This document shows, piece by piece, positions 1-8,748 of a stretch of 64,000 nucleotides of DNA. The DNA comes from CAYMPH01 sp964392365. Its GTDB lineage: Bacteria > Spirochaetota > UBA4802 > UBA5550. The position numbers were made by a program, and so were the translations under genes. Under the pieces are notes generated by a model. That model did no database searches. It was not told the origin of the DNA and saw nothing but the letters and a program-made list of their open reading frames with translations. Position 1 is the first letter of the stretch, and each line of letters starts with the position of its first letter. The DNA lies in assembly GCA_964392365.1 (NCBI GenBank), contig CAYMPH010000009.1, positions 62,001 to 126,000 of the forward strand. Direction: 5' to 3'.

Positions 1-697
1 TGTTGAAATTGAAAATATTTCAGATAAAACAACTAAAATCGATCTTCAGGGACCTGAATCAAAAAAAATTCTATCTGAAATAATCAGAGACCCCGGACTG
101 GCTCAAATGAAAAGATTCAGATTTGATAATTTCAGTTATAAAAATATCAGCATAATCATTTCAAATTCAGGTTACACTGGCGAATCAGGATATGAAATTT
201 ACATTGATAATTCCCTGGCAGCTTCTTTGTGGAACGATCTTCTAAATGCCGGGAAACAATATGGTCTTCTTCCGGTTGGGCTCGGCGCAAGAGATTCACT
301 AAGGCTTGAGTCGAGTTACTCTTTATATGGCCACGAACTTTCTGATACAATAACTCCGGTTGAAGGCGGCATTAAATGGATTGTCAGTTCAAAGGATGAA
401 TATATTGCAAAAAAAATTCTCACTGAGCAGAAAGAAAAAGGAGCTTCAAGGGAATCAATAGCATTTAAAATGACAGGAAAGGGCATAGCAAGGGAGAATT
501 ATAAAATATACCATAATAATATTGAGATAGGTTATGCTACAAGCGGCGGATATGGGCCAACACTTAAAAACGGAATTGGTCTTGCTCTTGTAAAATCCGG
601 TTTAGTAAAAACAGACGATAAAATTACTGTTTTAATACGTGAAAAACACATTGATGCAGTTGTTGCAGAAAAACCTTTTTATAAATATAATGGCTGA
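1..697 (+). CDS. gcvT: Aminomethyltransferase (glycine cleavage T protein), 5' truncated by window edge
   Basis: T protein of the glycine cleavage system. It takes the aminomethyl group from the lipoyl arm of H protein, releases ammonia and passes the one-carbon unit to tetrahydrofolate. The frame is open from base 2, before the first ATG at 107, and begins with a segment containing 'LQGPES', typical of the middle of GcvT. The rest shows 'GYTGESGYEIY', 'GLGARDSLRLE' and a 'GYATSGGYGPTLKNGIG' C-terminal barrel motif, all classic for GcvT. About 231 residues are present of a usual 360-370, so the N-terminal third lies upstream of the window. It is the first visible gene of a gcvT-gcvH-gcvPA-gcvPB-lipA run. 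Identity is secure. Confidence 0.95.
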   Translation, partial: VEIENISDKTTKIDLQGPESKKILSEIIRDPGLAQMKRFRFDNFSYKNISIIISNSGYTGESGYEIYIDNSLAASLWNDLLNAGKQYGLLPVGLGARDSLRLESSYSLYGHELSDTITPVEGGIKWIVSSKDEYIAKKILTEQKEKGASRESIAFKMTGKGIARENYKIYHNNIEIGYATSGGYGPTLKNGIGLALVKSGLVKTDDKITVLIREKHIDAVVAEKPFYKYNG

Positions 698-732
698 AAA
701 TATAAAAATAGAAAATTAACAGGGGGGATATT

Positions 733-1125
733 ATGAGCTCAATACCACAGGATTTAAAATACAGCAAAGATCACGAATGGATAAGAATTGAAGGTGATTT
801 TAACGGAATTTGCGGAATAACCGATCACGCACAGGAACTATTAACTGATATAGTTTTTGTTGAACTTCCGGAGCCGGGAACAGAAGTTAAAAAAGGCGAG
901 CAGGTTGCTGTTGTTGAATCTGTTAAAGCAGTTTCAGATATTTTCACTCCTGTATCAGGAAGAATCACCGCAGTAAATAAAAAACTCGAAGATTCGCCTG
1001 ATCTTATAAACAGCGAGCCTTACGGTGACGGCTGGATTTTTAAAATTGAAATCAGCGCCAAATCCGATCTTGATGATCTAATGGATTCAGATAAATACTC
1101 CGAGCATGTTGAAGCAGGCGAGTGA
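733..1125 (+). CDS. gcvH: Glycine cleavage system H protein
   Basis: Lipoyl carrier that shuttles the aminomethyl intermediate between the P, T and L proteins in the cytoplasm. The 130-residue length is normal. The lipoyl-lysine motif 'VESVKAVSD' is intact with the acceptor at Lys65, in the beta-turn of a biotinyl/lipoyl fold, followed by 'GRITAVN'. A strong ribosome binding site (AGGGGGG, about 721-727) precedes the ATG. The stop codon overlaps the gcvPA start by one base (TGATG), so translation is probably coupled. Lipoylation is likely served by lipA at the end of the same gene run. Confidence 0.97.
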   Translation: MSSIPQDLKYSKDHEWIRIEGDFNGICGITDHAQELLTDIVFVELPEPGTEVKKGEQVAVVESVKAVSDIFTPVSGRITAVNKKLEDSPDLINSEPYGDGWIFKIEISAKSDLDDLMDSDKYSEHVEAGE

Positions 1126-2444
1126 TGCAATATATATCCATTACAGAAAATGACAAAAAAGAAATGCTCCGGGAAATCGGAGCTTCTTCAATTGATGAAT
1201 TATTTAAAGATATTCCGGAATCAATACGGCTGAAAGAGCTCCTCGATCTGCCGGAGCCTAAAAGCGACCTGGAACTTGAAACGCTTTTATCCGGAATTGC
1301 AGAAAAGAATCAAAGACCGGTTTCATTTCTTGGTGCTGGATCATACAGACATTATATTCCGGCAGTTGTAGATCAACTTGCCTCCAGATCGGAATTCTAT
1401 ACAGCTTACACTCCGTATCAGCCTGAAGTCAGTCAGGGAACACTCAGTGCCATTTTTGAATATCAGACAATGATAGCAAATCTTACGGGAATGGATGCAT
1501 CCAATGCAGGTATGTATGACGGTGCAACTTCTCTCGCTGAATCCGTAATTATAGCTTCCCGAGCAAACAATAAAAACCGTATTGCTGTAAGTTCATGCCT
1601 CAATCCGAATTATCTTCAGGTATTGAAAACTTATACCTGGGCTGCTGATATTGAACTGGTTATGATTGATGAAAACGAAGGAATTACAGACCAATCTTCG
1701 GTTGAAAAAATATTAGATGAAACAATATCTTCAGTAGTTGTTCAAAATCCTAATTTTTTCGGTTCAATTGAAGATCTAGCTTTTATATCTAAAACTGCAA
1801 AAGAAAAAAAAGCAGCATTCATAGTATGTGTAACTGAACCGCTTAGCCTCGGCATTTTAAAATCGCCTGGAAGTCTAGGTGCTGATATTGTATGCGGGGA
1901 AGCACAAAGCTTTGGAAATTATCCCGGATTCGGAGGGCCTCTTCTTGGATTACTTGCTGTTAAAAGTGATTACCTCAGAAGAATGCCTGGTAGACTTGTT
2001 GGTAAAACTCTTGATGAAGCCGGAAAGGAAGCATATGTTCTTACTCTTCAGACAAGGGAACAGCATATCCGAAGGGAAAAAGCCACATCGAACATCTGCT
2101 CAAACGAGGCACTTGTGGCTCTTCGTTCTGTAATATATTTAAGCATGATTGGGCCTAAACTGAAAGACCTTGCAGTTATAAATCATAATAATGCCTCTTA
2201 TTTAAAAAAAAGACTTATCGAAAAAGGTTTTACTGCTGCATTCAAAGAAGAAAGGCCGTTTTTTAATGAATTCGTTATAAGACATAAAGATATTAAAAAA
2301 ATTATAACCAAAGCATCTGATAAGGGATTCATACCGGGACTTTATTTAGGCGATTATTTTAAAAATTATTCTGATGCAATGCTTGTCTGCGCAACAGAGT
2401 ATCATTCTAAAGATGTAATAGATAGATTTATAGAAATATTGTAA
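1125..2444 (+). CDS. gcvPA: Glycine dehydrogenase (decarboxylating) subunit 1
   Basis: N-terminal half of P protein in the split (two-subunit) form, which with GcvPB decarboxylates glycine and loads the aminomethyl group onto GcvH. Recognisable segments are 'SFLGAGSYRHYIPAVVD', 'TPYQPEVSQGTL', 'GMDASNAGMYDGATS' and 'TREQHIRREKATSNIC'. The length of about 439 residues matches subunit 1. An in-frame GTG lies one codon upstream (1122), but the ATG at 1125 that overlaps the gcvH stop is the natural start. It is separated from gcvPB by a 171-base gap holding an inverted repeat, the only sizeable gap in the operon. Confidence 0.96.
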   Translation: MQYISITENDKKEMLREIGASSIDELFKDIPESIRLKELLDLPEPKSDLELETLLSGIAEKNQRPVSFLGAGSYRHYIPAVVDQLASRSEFYTAYTPYQPEVSQGTLSAIFEYQTMIANLTGMDASNAGMYDGATSLAESVIIASRANNKNRIAVSSCLNPNYLQVLKTYTWAADIELVMIDENEGITDQSSVEKILDETISSVVVQNPNFFGSIEDLAFISKTAKEKKAAFIVCVTEPLSLGILKSPGSLGADIVCGEAQSFGNYPGFGGPLLGLLAVKSDYLRRMPGRLVGKTLDEAGKEAYVLTLQTREQHIRREKATSNICSNEALVALRSVIYLSMIGPKLKDLAVINHNNASYLKKRLIEKGFTAAFKEERPFFNEFVIRHKDIKKIITKASDKGFIPGLYLGDYFKNYSDAMLVCATEYHSKDVIDRFIEIL

Positions 2445-2472
2445 TTTTTTTATTAAATGGAGTTAATCATGT

Positions 2473-2542
2473 CTGTCATTCCCGCGAAGGCGGGAACCTA
2501 TTTTTATTAAAACATGGATCCCCGCCTTCGCGGGGATGACAG
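2473..2542. repeat. Intergenic imperfect inverted repeat (CTGTCATTCCCGCGAAGGCGGG type)
   Basis: Two arms of about 27 bases (2473-2499 and 2516-2542) pair almost perfectly around a spacer of about 16 bases. The arms contain CCCGCGAAGGCGGG and its complement and end in CTGTCAT / ATGACAG. Elements of this style occur in the gaps of many bacterial genomes and give the well-known spurious peptide 'VIPAKAGIH...RLRGND', which is readable here on the minus strand. It is far richer in GC than its surroundings, which points to insertion. It lies inside the gcv operon, so the transcript must carry a strong hairpin between gcvPA and gcvPB. Confidence 0.9.
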
Positions 2543-2615
2543 TAGAATTATATAGCTTCTTAGTTTTATGTTTATTAAAAAATTCAAACGAAATTATATT
2601 ACAGGCGGAAAAAAA

Positions 2616-4046
2616 ATGAGCGTAATTTTTGATATAAGCGAAAAAGGGAAAAACCAGTACCTCCCAGGGAAAGCTCTCTGCAGCGATAATGATCCGATTC
2701 CAGTTCAATTCCTAAATGACGGAATTGAACTTCCTGATGTCAACGAAGTTGAAGTTGTGCGTCATTATACCAGGCTATCACAAATGAACTACGGAGTTGA
2801 TTCAGGAATGTATCCGCTCGGAAGCTGTACAATGAAATACAATCCTAAAATAAACGAAAAATTATCCTCTCTTGAAAATTTCAGTGCAATGCATCCTCAT
2901 GCAGGTGATAATTTTTCACAAGGCTCTCTGCAGATTATGCATGAACTTTCAAATATGCTTTCCATAATTACAGGAATGCCCGGAATTTCTCTATGGCCTT
3001 CAGCAGGAGCGCATGGTGAACTTACTGCAGTAATGATTATGAAAAAATATTTTGAGGATAAAGGTGAAAATAGAAAAACTATTCTAATCCCGGATTCCGC
3101 TCATGGGACAAATCCTGCATCGGTTTCCATTTGCGGTTATAATGTTGTTACTGTTCCATCAGCTGCAGAAGGTGATGTTGATATCAGCAAACTAAAAGAG
3201 CTAATAACACCTGACGTTGCCGGAATGATGCTTACAAGCCCGAACACGCTCGGTCTTTTTGATAGAAACATTCTGCAGATATCGGAAATTCTAAAGAAGA
3301 ATGGATCCCTTTTTTATGGAGACGGAGCTAATTTCAATGCTGTTATAGGAACTGCAAAAATGAGCAGCATGGGTTTTGATCTAATACATCTTAATCTTCA
3401 TAAAACTTTTTCAACACCTCACGGCGGGGGAGGGCCCGGTTCAGGTCCGATCGGCGTATCAGAAAATCTTATTAAATATCTTCCTGTTCCGATTATAGAA
3501 TTTAAAAACAGCAAATATTCTCTTAAATCAGATTATCCTGATTCAATAGGAAGAGTTCATTCATTTTACGGGAATTTCCTTGTTTATCTGAAAGCATATA
3601 TATACATTTCAGCACTCGGCGCTGAAGGAATCAGAGAGATTTCGCAGAAGTCTGTATTAAACGCGAACTATCTTCTTGCAAAACTCGGCAGAGAATTTAA
3701 TGTTCCTATTAAAAGATCCTGCATGCACGAGTTTATCATCAATGATAAAGGTCTTCCGAATCACGTGACAACGAATGATATTGCAAAGCGTCTTCTTGAT
3801 TACGGTTTTCATGCGCCAACAGTATATTTTCCTCTTATTATTGATGGAGCGATGATGATTGAGCCAACTGAAACCGAAAGTAAAGACTCGCTTGATTCTT
3901 TTTTTGATGCCATGGTAAAAATAAAAAAAGAAATTTTTGAAACGCCTGAAATTGTGAAAAACGCACCTCAGAATACTCCAGTAAAAAAAGTTGATGCAGT
4001 TACAGCTGCAAGAAAACCTGTTCTGAAATGGCAGAAACAGAATTAA
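2616..4046 (+). CDS. gcvPB: Glycine dehydrogenase (decarboxylating) subunit 2
   Basis: C-terminal, PLP-binding half of split P protein. The cofactor lysine is in 'LNLHKTFSTPHGGGGPG' (about Lys263), with 'DSAHGTNPASV' and 'GDGANFNA' upstream, all hallmarks of GcvP. The reading frame is open upstream to 2568, but the ATG at 2616, preceded by GGCGGA, gives the normal N terminus (MSVIFDISEKG) and 476 residues. The extra upstream residues would come from sequence next to the inserted repeat. The last 19 bases overlap lipA. It works with gcvPA as an alpha2beta2-type P protein. Confidence 0.96.
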   Translation: MSVIFDISEKGKNQYLPGKALCSDNDPIPVQFLNDGIELPDVNEVEVVRHYTRLSQMNYGVDSGMYPLGSCTMKYNPKINEKLSSLENFSAMHPHAGDNFSQGSLQIMHELSNMLSIITGMPGISLWPSAGAHGELTAVMIMKKYFEDKGENRKTILIPDSAHGTNPASVSICGYNVVTVPSAAEGDVDISKLKELITPDVAGMMLTSPNTLGLFDRNILQISEILKKNGSLFYGDGANFNAVIGTAKMSSMGFDLIHLNLHKTFSTPHGGGGPGSGPIGVSENLIKYLPVPIIEFKNSKYSLKSDYPDSIGRVHSFYGNFLVYLKAYIYISALGAEGIREISQKSVLNANYLLAKLGREFNVPIKRSCMHEFIINDKGLPNHVTTNDIAKRLLDYGFHAPTVYFPLIIDGAMMIEPTETESKDSLDSFFDAMVKIKKEIFETPEIVKNAPQNTPVKKVDAVTAARKPVLKWQKQN

Positions 4047-4888
4047 GAAAACCTGCCTGGATAAAATTCAAGATTCCTGGCGGGCAGAACTACACAAAGA
4101 TTAAAAGAATTCTTTCCGGTAAAAATCTTCATACTGTATGCACTGAAGCCTTATGCCCGAATATCGGCGAATGCTTCGGATGCGGAACAGCTACATTTAT
4201 TATTCTTGGAAATATCTGCACAAGAAACTGCCTTTATTGTTCTGTAATCAAAGGAATTCCCGAGCAACCGGATCAATCCGAACCGCTTAATATAGCTGAA
4301 GCTGTAAAAGAAATGTCTCTAACTCACGCTGTAATAACATCTGTTACACGGGATGATCTTCCGGATGGAGGAGCATCTTTATTCTGTGAAACTGTTATGA
4401 ATATTAAAAATCTGAATCCTGCATGTTCAGTTGAAGTTCTGGTACCGGATTTTCAAAATAATATGATTTCATCAATTGATAAAATCATTTCTTCCAGTCC
4501 TGATATAATAAACCATAATATTGAAGTTTCAAAAAATCTTTATGAAAAATTACGGCCGCTCGGCAGCTATGAAAAATCACTGGAGCTTATTTCTTATGTT
4601 AGCAAAAAAGGCCTGAAAGTAAAATCAGGTTTAATGATCGGGTTTGGTGAAGATATAGAAGATATTTTATCAACATTAAAAGATCTCTATCAGACAGGCT
4701 GTTCATTTGTTACAATAGGCCAGTATCTGAAATCGCTTAAAACAAATCATCCGGTGAAAAAATATTATACTCCTGATGAATTTATTGAAATCAGAGAGAT
4801 CGCTCTGAAAATCGGTTTTGAAAAAGTAATGTCAGGTCCGCTTGTGAGAAGTTCATATCACGCAAAGGAAATGGCAGGTATTTTTTAA
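4028..4888 (+). CDS. lipA: Lipoyl synthase
   Basis: Radical SAM enzyme that inserts two sulfurs into the octanoyl chain on lipoyl domains, here presumably GcvH. The auxiliary cluster cysteines are in 'CTEALCPNIGEC' (38, 43, 49). The SAM cluster motif CxxxCxxC is 'CTRNCLYC' (64, 68, 71). The C-terminal 'RSSYHA' carries the serine ligand of the auxiliary cluster. At 286 residues it is slightly short but complete. The start lies inside the end of gcvPB (19-base overlap), implying translational coupling. No octanoyltransferase gene (lipB or lipM) is in view. Pairing lipA with gcv genes makes functional sense because H protein must be lipoylated. Confidence 0.95.
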   Translation: MAETELRKPAWIKFKIPGGQNYTKIKRILSGKNLHTVCTEALCPNIGECFGCGTATFIILGNICTRNCLYCSVIKGIPEQPDQSEPLNIAEAVKEMSLTHAVITSVTRDDLPDGGASLFCETVMNIKNLNPACSVEVLVPDFQNNMISSIDKIISSSPDIINHNIEVSKNLYEKLRPLGSYEKSLELISYVSKKGLKVKSGLMIGFGEDIEDILSTLKDLYQTGCSFVTIGQYLKSLKTNHPVKKYYTPDEFIEIREIALKIGFEKVMSGPLVRSSYHAKEMAGIF

Positions 4889-5160
4889 TTTTTCTGTCAT
4901 TCCAGCTCTGACGACATGTACTGAGCAATATTGAGGCATGACCTGCACCTTCTAGTGAATTCATTTTGCTATGATTAAATTTTATTCAATTATTTTGTTA
5001 AGTATTTATCTAAAGATGGATTATGTCAATTTATAATATAAAATCCATCGTGAAATCAGGCATTCAAATAAAAATTAACTTGATTTTTTATTATTAATAA
5101 AGTAATATAGTCACGAGGCAATAAATGGAAGCCTGATTTTCAAAACAGGGAAGGAAAACA
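4889..5160. other. Non-coding gap after lipA with a repeat relic and a spaced inverted repeat
   Basis: No gene is seen. Near the start, CTGTCATTCC (4894-4903) matches the terminal ten bases of the element at 2473, so this may be a decayed copy. Further on, GAAATCAGGC (5052-5061) and GCCTGATTTT (5131-5140) form a 9-10 base inverted repeat separated by about 70 AT-rich bases. That pair lies just before the ribosome binding site (AAGGA, about 5151) of the next gene and could fold the leader of its mRNA. Confidence 0.5.
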
Positions 5161-5478
5161 ATGAACGCTGATATCCTATTTCAAAATATCTTTACTCTTT
5201 TTTTGATAGCAATTATTCTTGAGGCAGCAATAATGGGAGTTTTTTCAATAGCTTCACTGAAGCAGATTAATAATGCTGTTGCAGTTGATGCGGCCAGAGA
5301 TGCTCTTATAATCATTCTGGCTTTTATTCTATGCTATAAAGTTGAAATGCTGACTGTTTTCAGGGGAACCGGAATCAAGCTTCCTAATATGCTGGATACG
5401 ATTATAAGCGCTCTTGTTCTTACCAGGATAACCAATATCGTAAGAGCTTTTTTATCAAAAATGCGCAGTGGGGATTAA
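5161..5478 (+). CDS. Small membrane protein of unknown function
   Basis: I do not recognise this 105-residue protein. It has a hydrophobic segment near residues 9-30, a second near 43-62, and a weaker one near 78-92, with a short basic C terminus (FLSKMRSGD), so two or three membrane helices are likely. A GGAAGG-type ribosome binding site precedes the ATG. It stands alone between lipA and recC with about 270 bases before it and about 90 after it. Size and layout are holin-like, but no other phage gene is nearby, so that label is not supported. Confidence 0.7.
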   Translation: MNADILFQNIFTLFLIAIILEAAIMGVFSIASLKQINNAVAVDAARDALIIILAFILCYKVEMLTVFRGTGIKLPNMLDTIISALVLTRITNIVRAFLSKMRSGD

Positions 5479-5571
5479 ATCAGATAAAACATCTTCTGAA
5501 AAAATGCCGGGCTTAAAAATTCAGTGGCAATATAAATTTACTTTTTCAAATCATCTTTTATAATTAAAATT

Positions 5572-8500
5572 ATGCCCGGATTTTATTTACACACCTCAAA
5601 TAATATAGAATATCTTCTGGAAGATCTTTCTCAAAAAATATCACTAAATCCTCTGCCGCCGTTAATGAAAGAAACAATTATTATTCAAAGCCGCGGCATG
5701 GAAAAATGGATTTCACTCAAGCTAAGTAAAAAATTCGGAATATGGGCAAATGCGGAATATCCTTTTCCTAACAAAGCTGTAGAAACAATCTTTAAATCAG
5801 TAATACCTGAAATGACCAATGAAAGACTTTTCGATACGGAAACAGTATTGTTTTCACTTATGCGCATTCTCCCTGAGATTTATTCATCATCAGAATTTTC
5901 TGAAATAAAAGATTATATCACAACCGGGAACACCATTATTAAATCATATCAGATTTCAGGAATTATTTCAGAGCTTTTTGATCAATACATTACATTCAGG
6001 CCTGATATGATGTCTGAATGGGATTCGGGCAAAGACAAATCGTGGCAGGCGGTTTTATGGAGAAAACTAAGATCAGAATTTCCGCATAAGATGCCGTACG
6101 AAAACAGAAAGTTTTTTTTTGATAATATCGATAATATTGCAAAAGATAAGCTTCCTAAAAGACTGTTTATATTCGGCGTTTCGTATATGCCTAATTTTCA
6201 TCTAGATATAATCAGAGCAGCTGCACAATTCATTGATATACATTTTTATATTCTAAACCCATGCAGAAAATACTGGTTCGATATTAAATCCAAAAAAGAA
6301 ATTACCCGTTTAACCGGAAAAACAGGAAAGACAGAAAATGAACTGCACGTGGAAGAAGGAAACAGACTTCTTGCTTCCTGGGGAAAAAGCGGAAAAGAAT
6401 TTTTAGGATATATATATAATCTGGATCCAATAGACAGTGAAGAATCGCTATTCTGTGAATATGATTCAGGCACAATCCTTGGACAAATCAAAACCTCTAT
6501 ATTAAATCTTACAGAACCGGAAATATCAGTATTGAATGAAAAAAAAATTCATGCTGATAAATCAATACGACTGCATTGCTGTCACAGCGAAATGAGAGAA
6601 ATTGAAATCCTGTATGACAACATTCTAGATGTTTTTTCAAGATATGATGATATAAAGCCCGAACATATTCTTGTCATGGCTCCTGATATTGAGAAATACT
6701 CAAGATTCATACACGCTTTTTTTTCTGATGGAAAAATCCCATACGCAATTTCAGACAGAAGCTTTTTTTCACAAAACCGCGATGTTGAAATATTTTTAAA
6801 AATAATAAATATCTATACTTCGCGTTTTGAATCAGACAGGGTTCTCGAAATTCTGGAATATGAAGAAATCAGGAATAAGTTTTCTCTAAAATACGAAGAT
6901 ATAGAAAAAATTAAAATATGGATATCTGAGACAAATACTGCCTGGGGACTGGATATAGAACATAAAAGAAAACTGGGGCTTCCTGAATATATTGAAAACA
7001 CCTGGATTATGTTTAAGAAAAGAATTCTTTTAGGATATGCTTTGCCTCGGGGAAATGGAAATTTTTTCAATGGAATTCTACCATATGATGAAGCTGAAGG
7101 GAAAGACTCATTTATTATAGGAAATTTTCTTGATTATCTGGATATACTGAAAAAATATTATCAGTTTTTTTCTGAAAAAAAGACTCTCGAAGGATGGACT
7201 GAAATATTTGAAAGTCTTATAACAGATTTTATGCAGGAAGATTCATCCATTGATTTCATACAATTTCTTAAAGAAAATTTAAATATACTTTCAGATATTC
7301 AGAAAAAATCAGGCTTTAACTCTCAGGTGGAAATTTCAATAGTTAAAGACTTTCTATCAGGAAAATTAAAAAACCAGAGAATATCAGCCAATTATTTAAA
7401 TGGATCAGTCACTTTCTGCGAAATGCTTCCAATGAGAAGCATACCTTTTAAAATAATTTTTATGATCGGCATGAATGATGATTCATTTCCTCGAAGCATC
7501 AAACCTGTAAGTTTTGATCTGCTTAAAGAAAAACCTATACCCGGAGACAGAAACATACGCGACGAGGACAGATATCTGTTTCTTGAGACTCTGATTTCAG
7601 CGGAACATGAACTGCATATCAGCTACATTGGGCAGAATATATATGATAACAGCATTCAGCCTCCATCCGTTATGGTAAGTGAATTACTGGATTACATTGA
7701 CACTTTTTTTAAAACAGAAAATGAAAAAACAATTTCCAGTACTATACTGTTAAACCACAGACTTCACGGATTCAGCAGGGAGTATTTCACAGGAAAACAG
7801 GAATTTTTCAGTTTTTCCCGGGAAAATTTTTCTGTATCAGAAAATCTAAAAACAAAAAAAGAAAACAGACCTCCATTTTATAAAACGTTTGAAGCGCCTG
7901 AATTTTTTTCCGGAAATATTACGAATCACACCTTAATAAACTTTTTCAAAGATCCGGCAAAGTTTTTTACTGCAAAAATTTTAGGCATTAACCTGGATAT
8001 GTATGTATCAGAAATTGAAACTAATGAAAAATTCACACTTGATAATCTTGATTTATATAAAATCGGGAGCAGGGCATATTCCGCATATTTGGATAAAAAA
8101 GAATCTTCACTTTTTATGGAACTTAAAGCTGAAGGAAGCATACCGCATGGCAAAATTGGAGAGATTCTTGTAAATAAAACAGTTTATGATTTCATTGATT
8201 CAATAAATGAAATCGGAATAGAGTCAACTGCAATAAATATCAATTCATCTATAATAATTGATGATATAGAAATTTTTTTTCAGATAGAAAATGTTTTCAA
8301 AGAAGGTATACTCAATATTAAAAATTCATCTTTAAATGCACAATTTATAATAACAGCATGGATCAATCATCTTTTATGTAATTCAGTGAAAAAAAATAAA
8401 AGTCTGATTGCTGCGAAAGAAGAAAAAAAAATAACTCTCTGGAGTTTGAAGGAAATTGACTCAAAGGATGCTGTTTTTCATTTACAAAATATAATAAGTC

Positions 8501-8748
8501 TGTTTAAAAAAGGCAGCAGAAATCCTTTTCTTTTTATGCCTGGTATATCACTTGATATTGCTCTTGAAAAAGGTTCAAAAAAAATTAAACTAAAAGAAGA
8601 TTCAGACCTCAGGTATTTTAATCTTATATTCGGTGAATCAGAATTAATAGCATCCGATATCGGTAAGGTTGAGGAATTAAGAAAGAATTCACTTTTACTA
8701 TGCCTGCCTGTTATTGAATTTCTTGAAGAAGAAAAAGACCTGCAATGA
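5572..8748 (+). CDS. recC: Exodeoxyribonuclease V subunit gamma (RecC)
   Basis: Chi-recognition and DNA-splitting subunit of the RecBCD helicase-nuclease that processes double-strand breaks. The N terminus carries the family pattern 'IIIQSRGMEKWISLKLSKKFGIWAN', shortened here as 'QSRGMEKW' and 'FGIWANAEYPFPN'. Later segments include 'FIFGVSYMPNFHLDII', 'ILVMAPDIEKY', 'PYAISDRS' and 'IFMIGMNDDSFPR', all typical of RecC. At 1058 residues it is close to the enterobacterial length of about 1120. It overlaps recB by four bases (ATGA) and leads a recC-recB-recD-rmuC operon, the usual partner order. Divergence is high, but the identity fits context and motifs. Confidence 0.92.
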   Translation: MPGFYLHTSNNIEYLLEDLSQKISLNPLPPLMKETIIIQSRGMEKWISLKLSKKFGIWANAEYPFPNKAVETIFKSVIPEMTNERLFDTETVLFSLMRILPEIYSSSEFSEIKDYITTGNTIIKSYQISGIISELFDQYITFRPDMMSEWDSGKDKSWQAVLWRKLRSEFPHKMPYENRKFFFDNIDNIAKDKLPKRLFIFGVSYMPNFHLDIIRAAAQFIDIHFYILNPCRKYWFDIKSKKEITRLTGKTGKTENELHVEEGNRLLASWGKSGKEFLGYIYNLDPIDSEESLFCEYDSGTILGQIKTSILNLTEPEISVLNEKKIHADKSIRLHCCHSEMREIEILYDNILDVFSRYDDIKPEHILVMAPDIEKYSRFIHAFFSDGKIPYAISDRSFFSQNRDVEIFLKIINIYTSRFESDRVLEILEYEEIRNKFSLKYEDIEKIKIWISETNTAWGLDIEHKRKLGLPEYIENTWIMFKKRILLGYALPRGNGNFFNGILPYDEAEGKDSFIIGNFLDYLDILKKYYQFFSEKKTLEGWTEIFESLITDFMQEDSSIDFIQFLKENLNILSDIQKKSGFNSQVEISIVKDFLSGKLKNQRISANYLNGSVTFCEMLPMRSIPFKIIFMIGMNDDSFPRSIKPVSFDLLKEKPIPGDRNIRDEDRYLFLETLISAEHELHISYIGQNIYDNSIQPPSVMVSELLDYIDTFFKTENEKTISSTILLNHRLHGFSREYFTGKQEFFSFSRENFSVSENLKTKKENRPPFYKTFEAPEFFSGNITNHTLINFFKDPAKFFTAKILGINLDMYVSEIETNEKFTLDNLDLYKIGSRAYSAYLDKKESSLFMELKAEGSIPHGKIGEILVNKTVYDFIDSINEIGIESTAININSSIIIDDIEIFFQIENVFKEGILNIKNSSLNAQFIITAWINHLLCNSVKKNKSLIAAKEEKKITLWSLKEIDSKDAVFHLQNIISLFKKGSRNPFLFMPGISLDIALEKGSKKIKLKEDSDLRYFNLIFGESELIASDIGKVEELRKNSLLLCLPVIEFLEEEKDLQ

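Noticed and set aside
2463..2708. Minus-strand frame with 'VIPAKAGIH' and 'RLRGNDRHD'
   Set aside because: It is the typical translation of the GCGAAGGCGGG repeat and overlaps the start of gcvPB.
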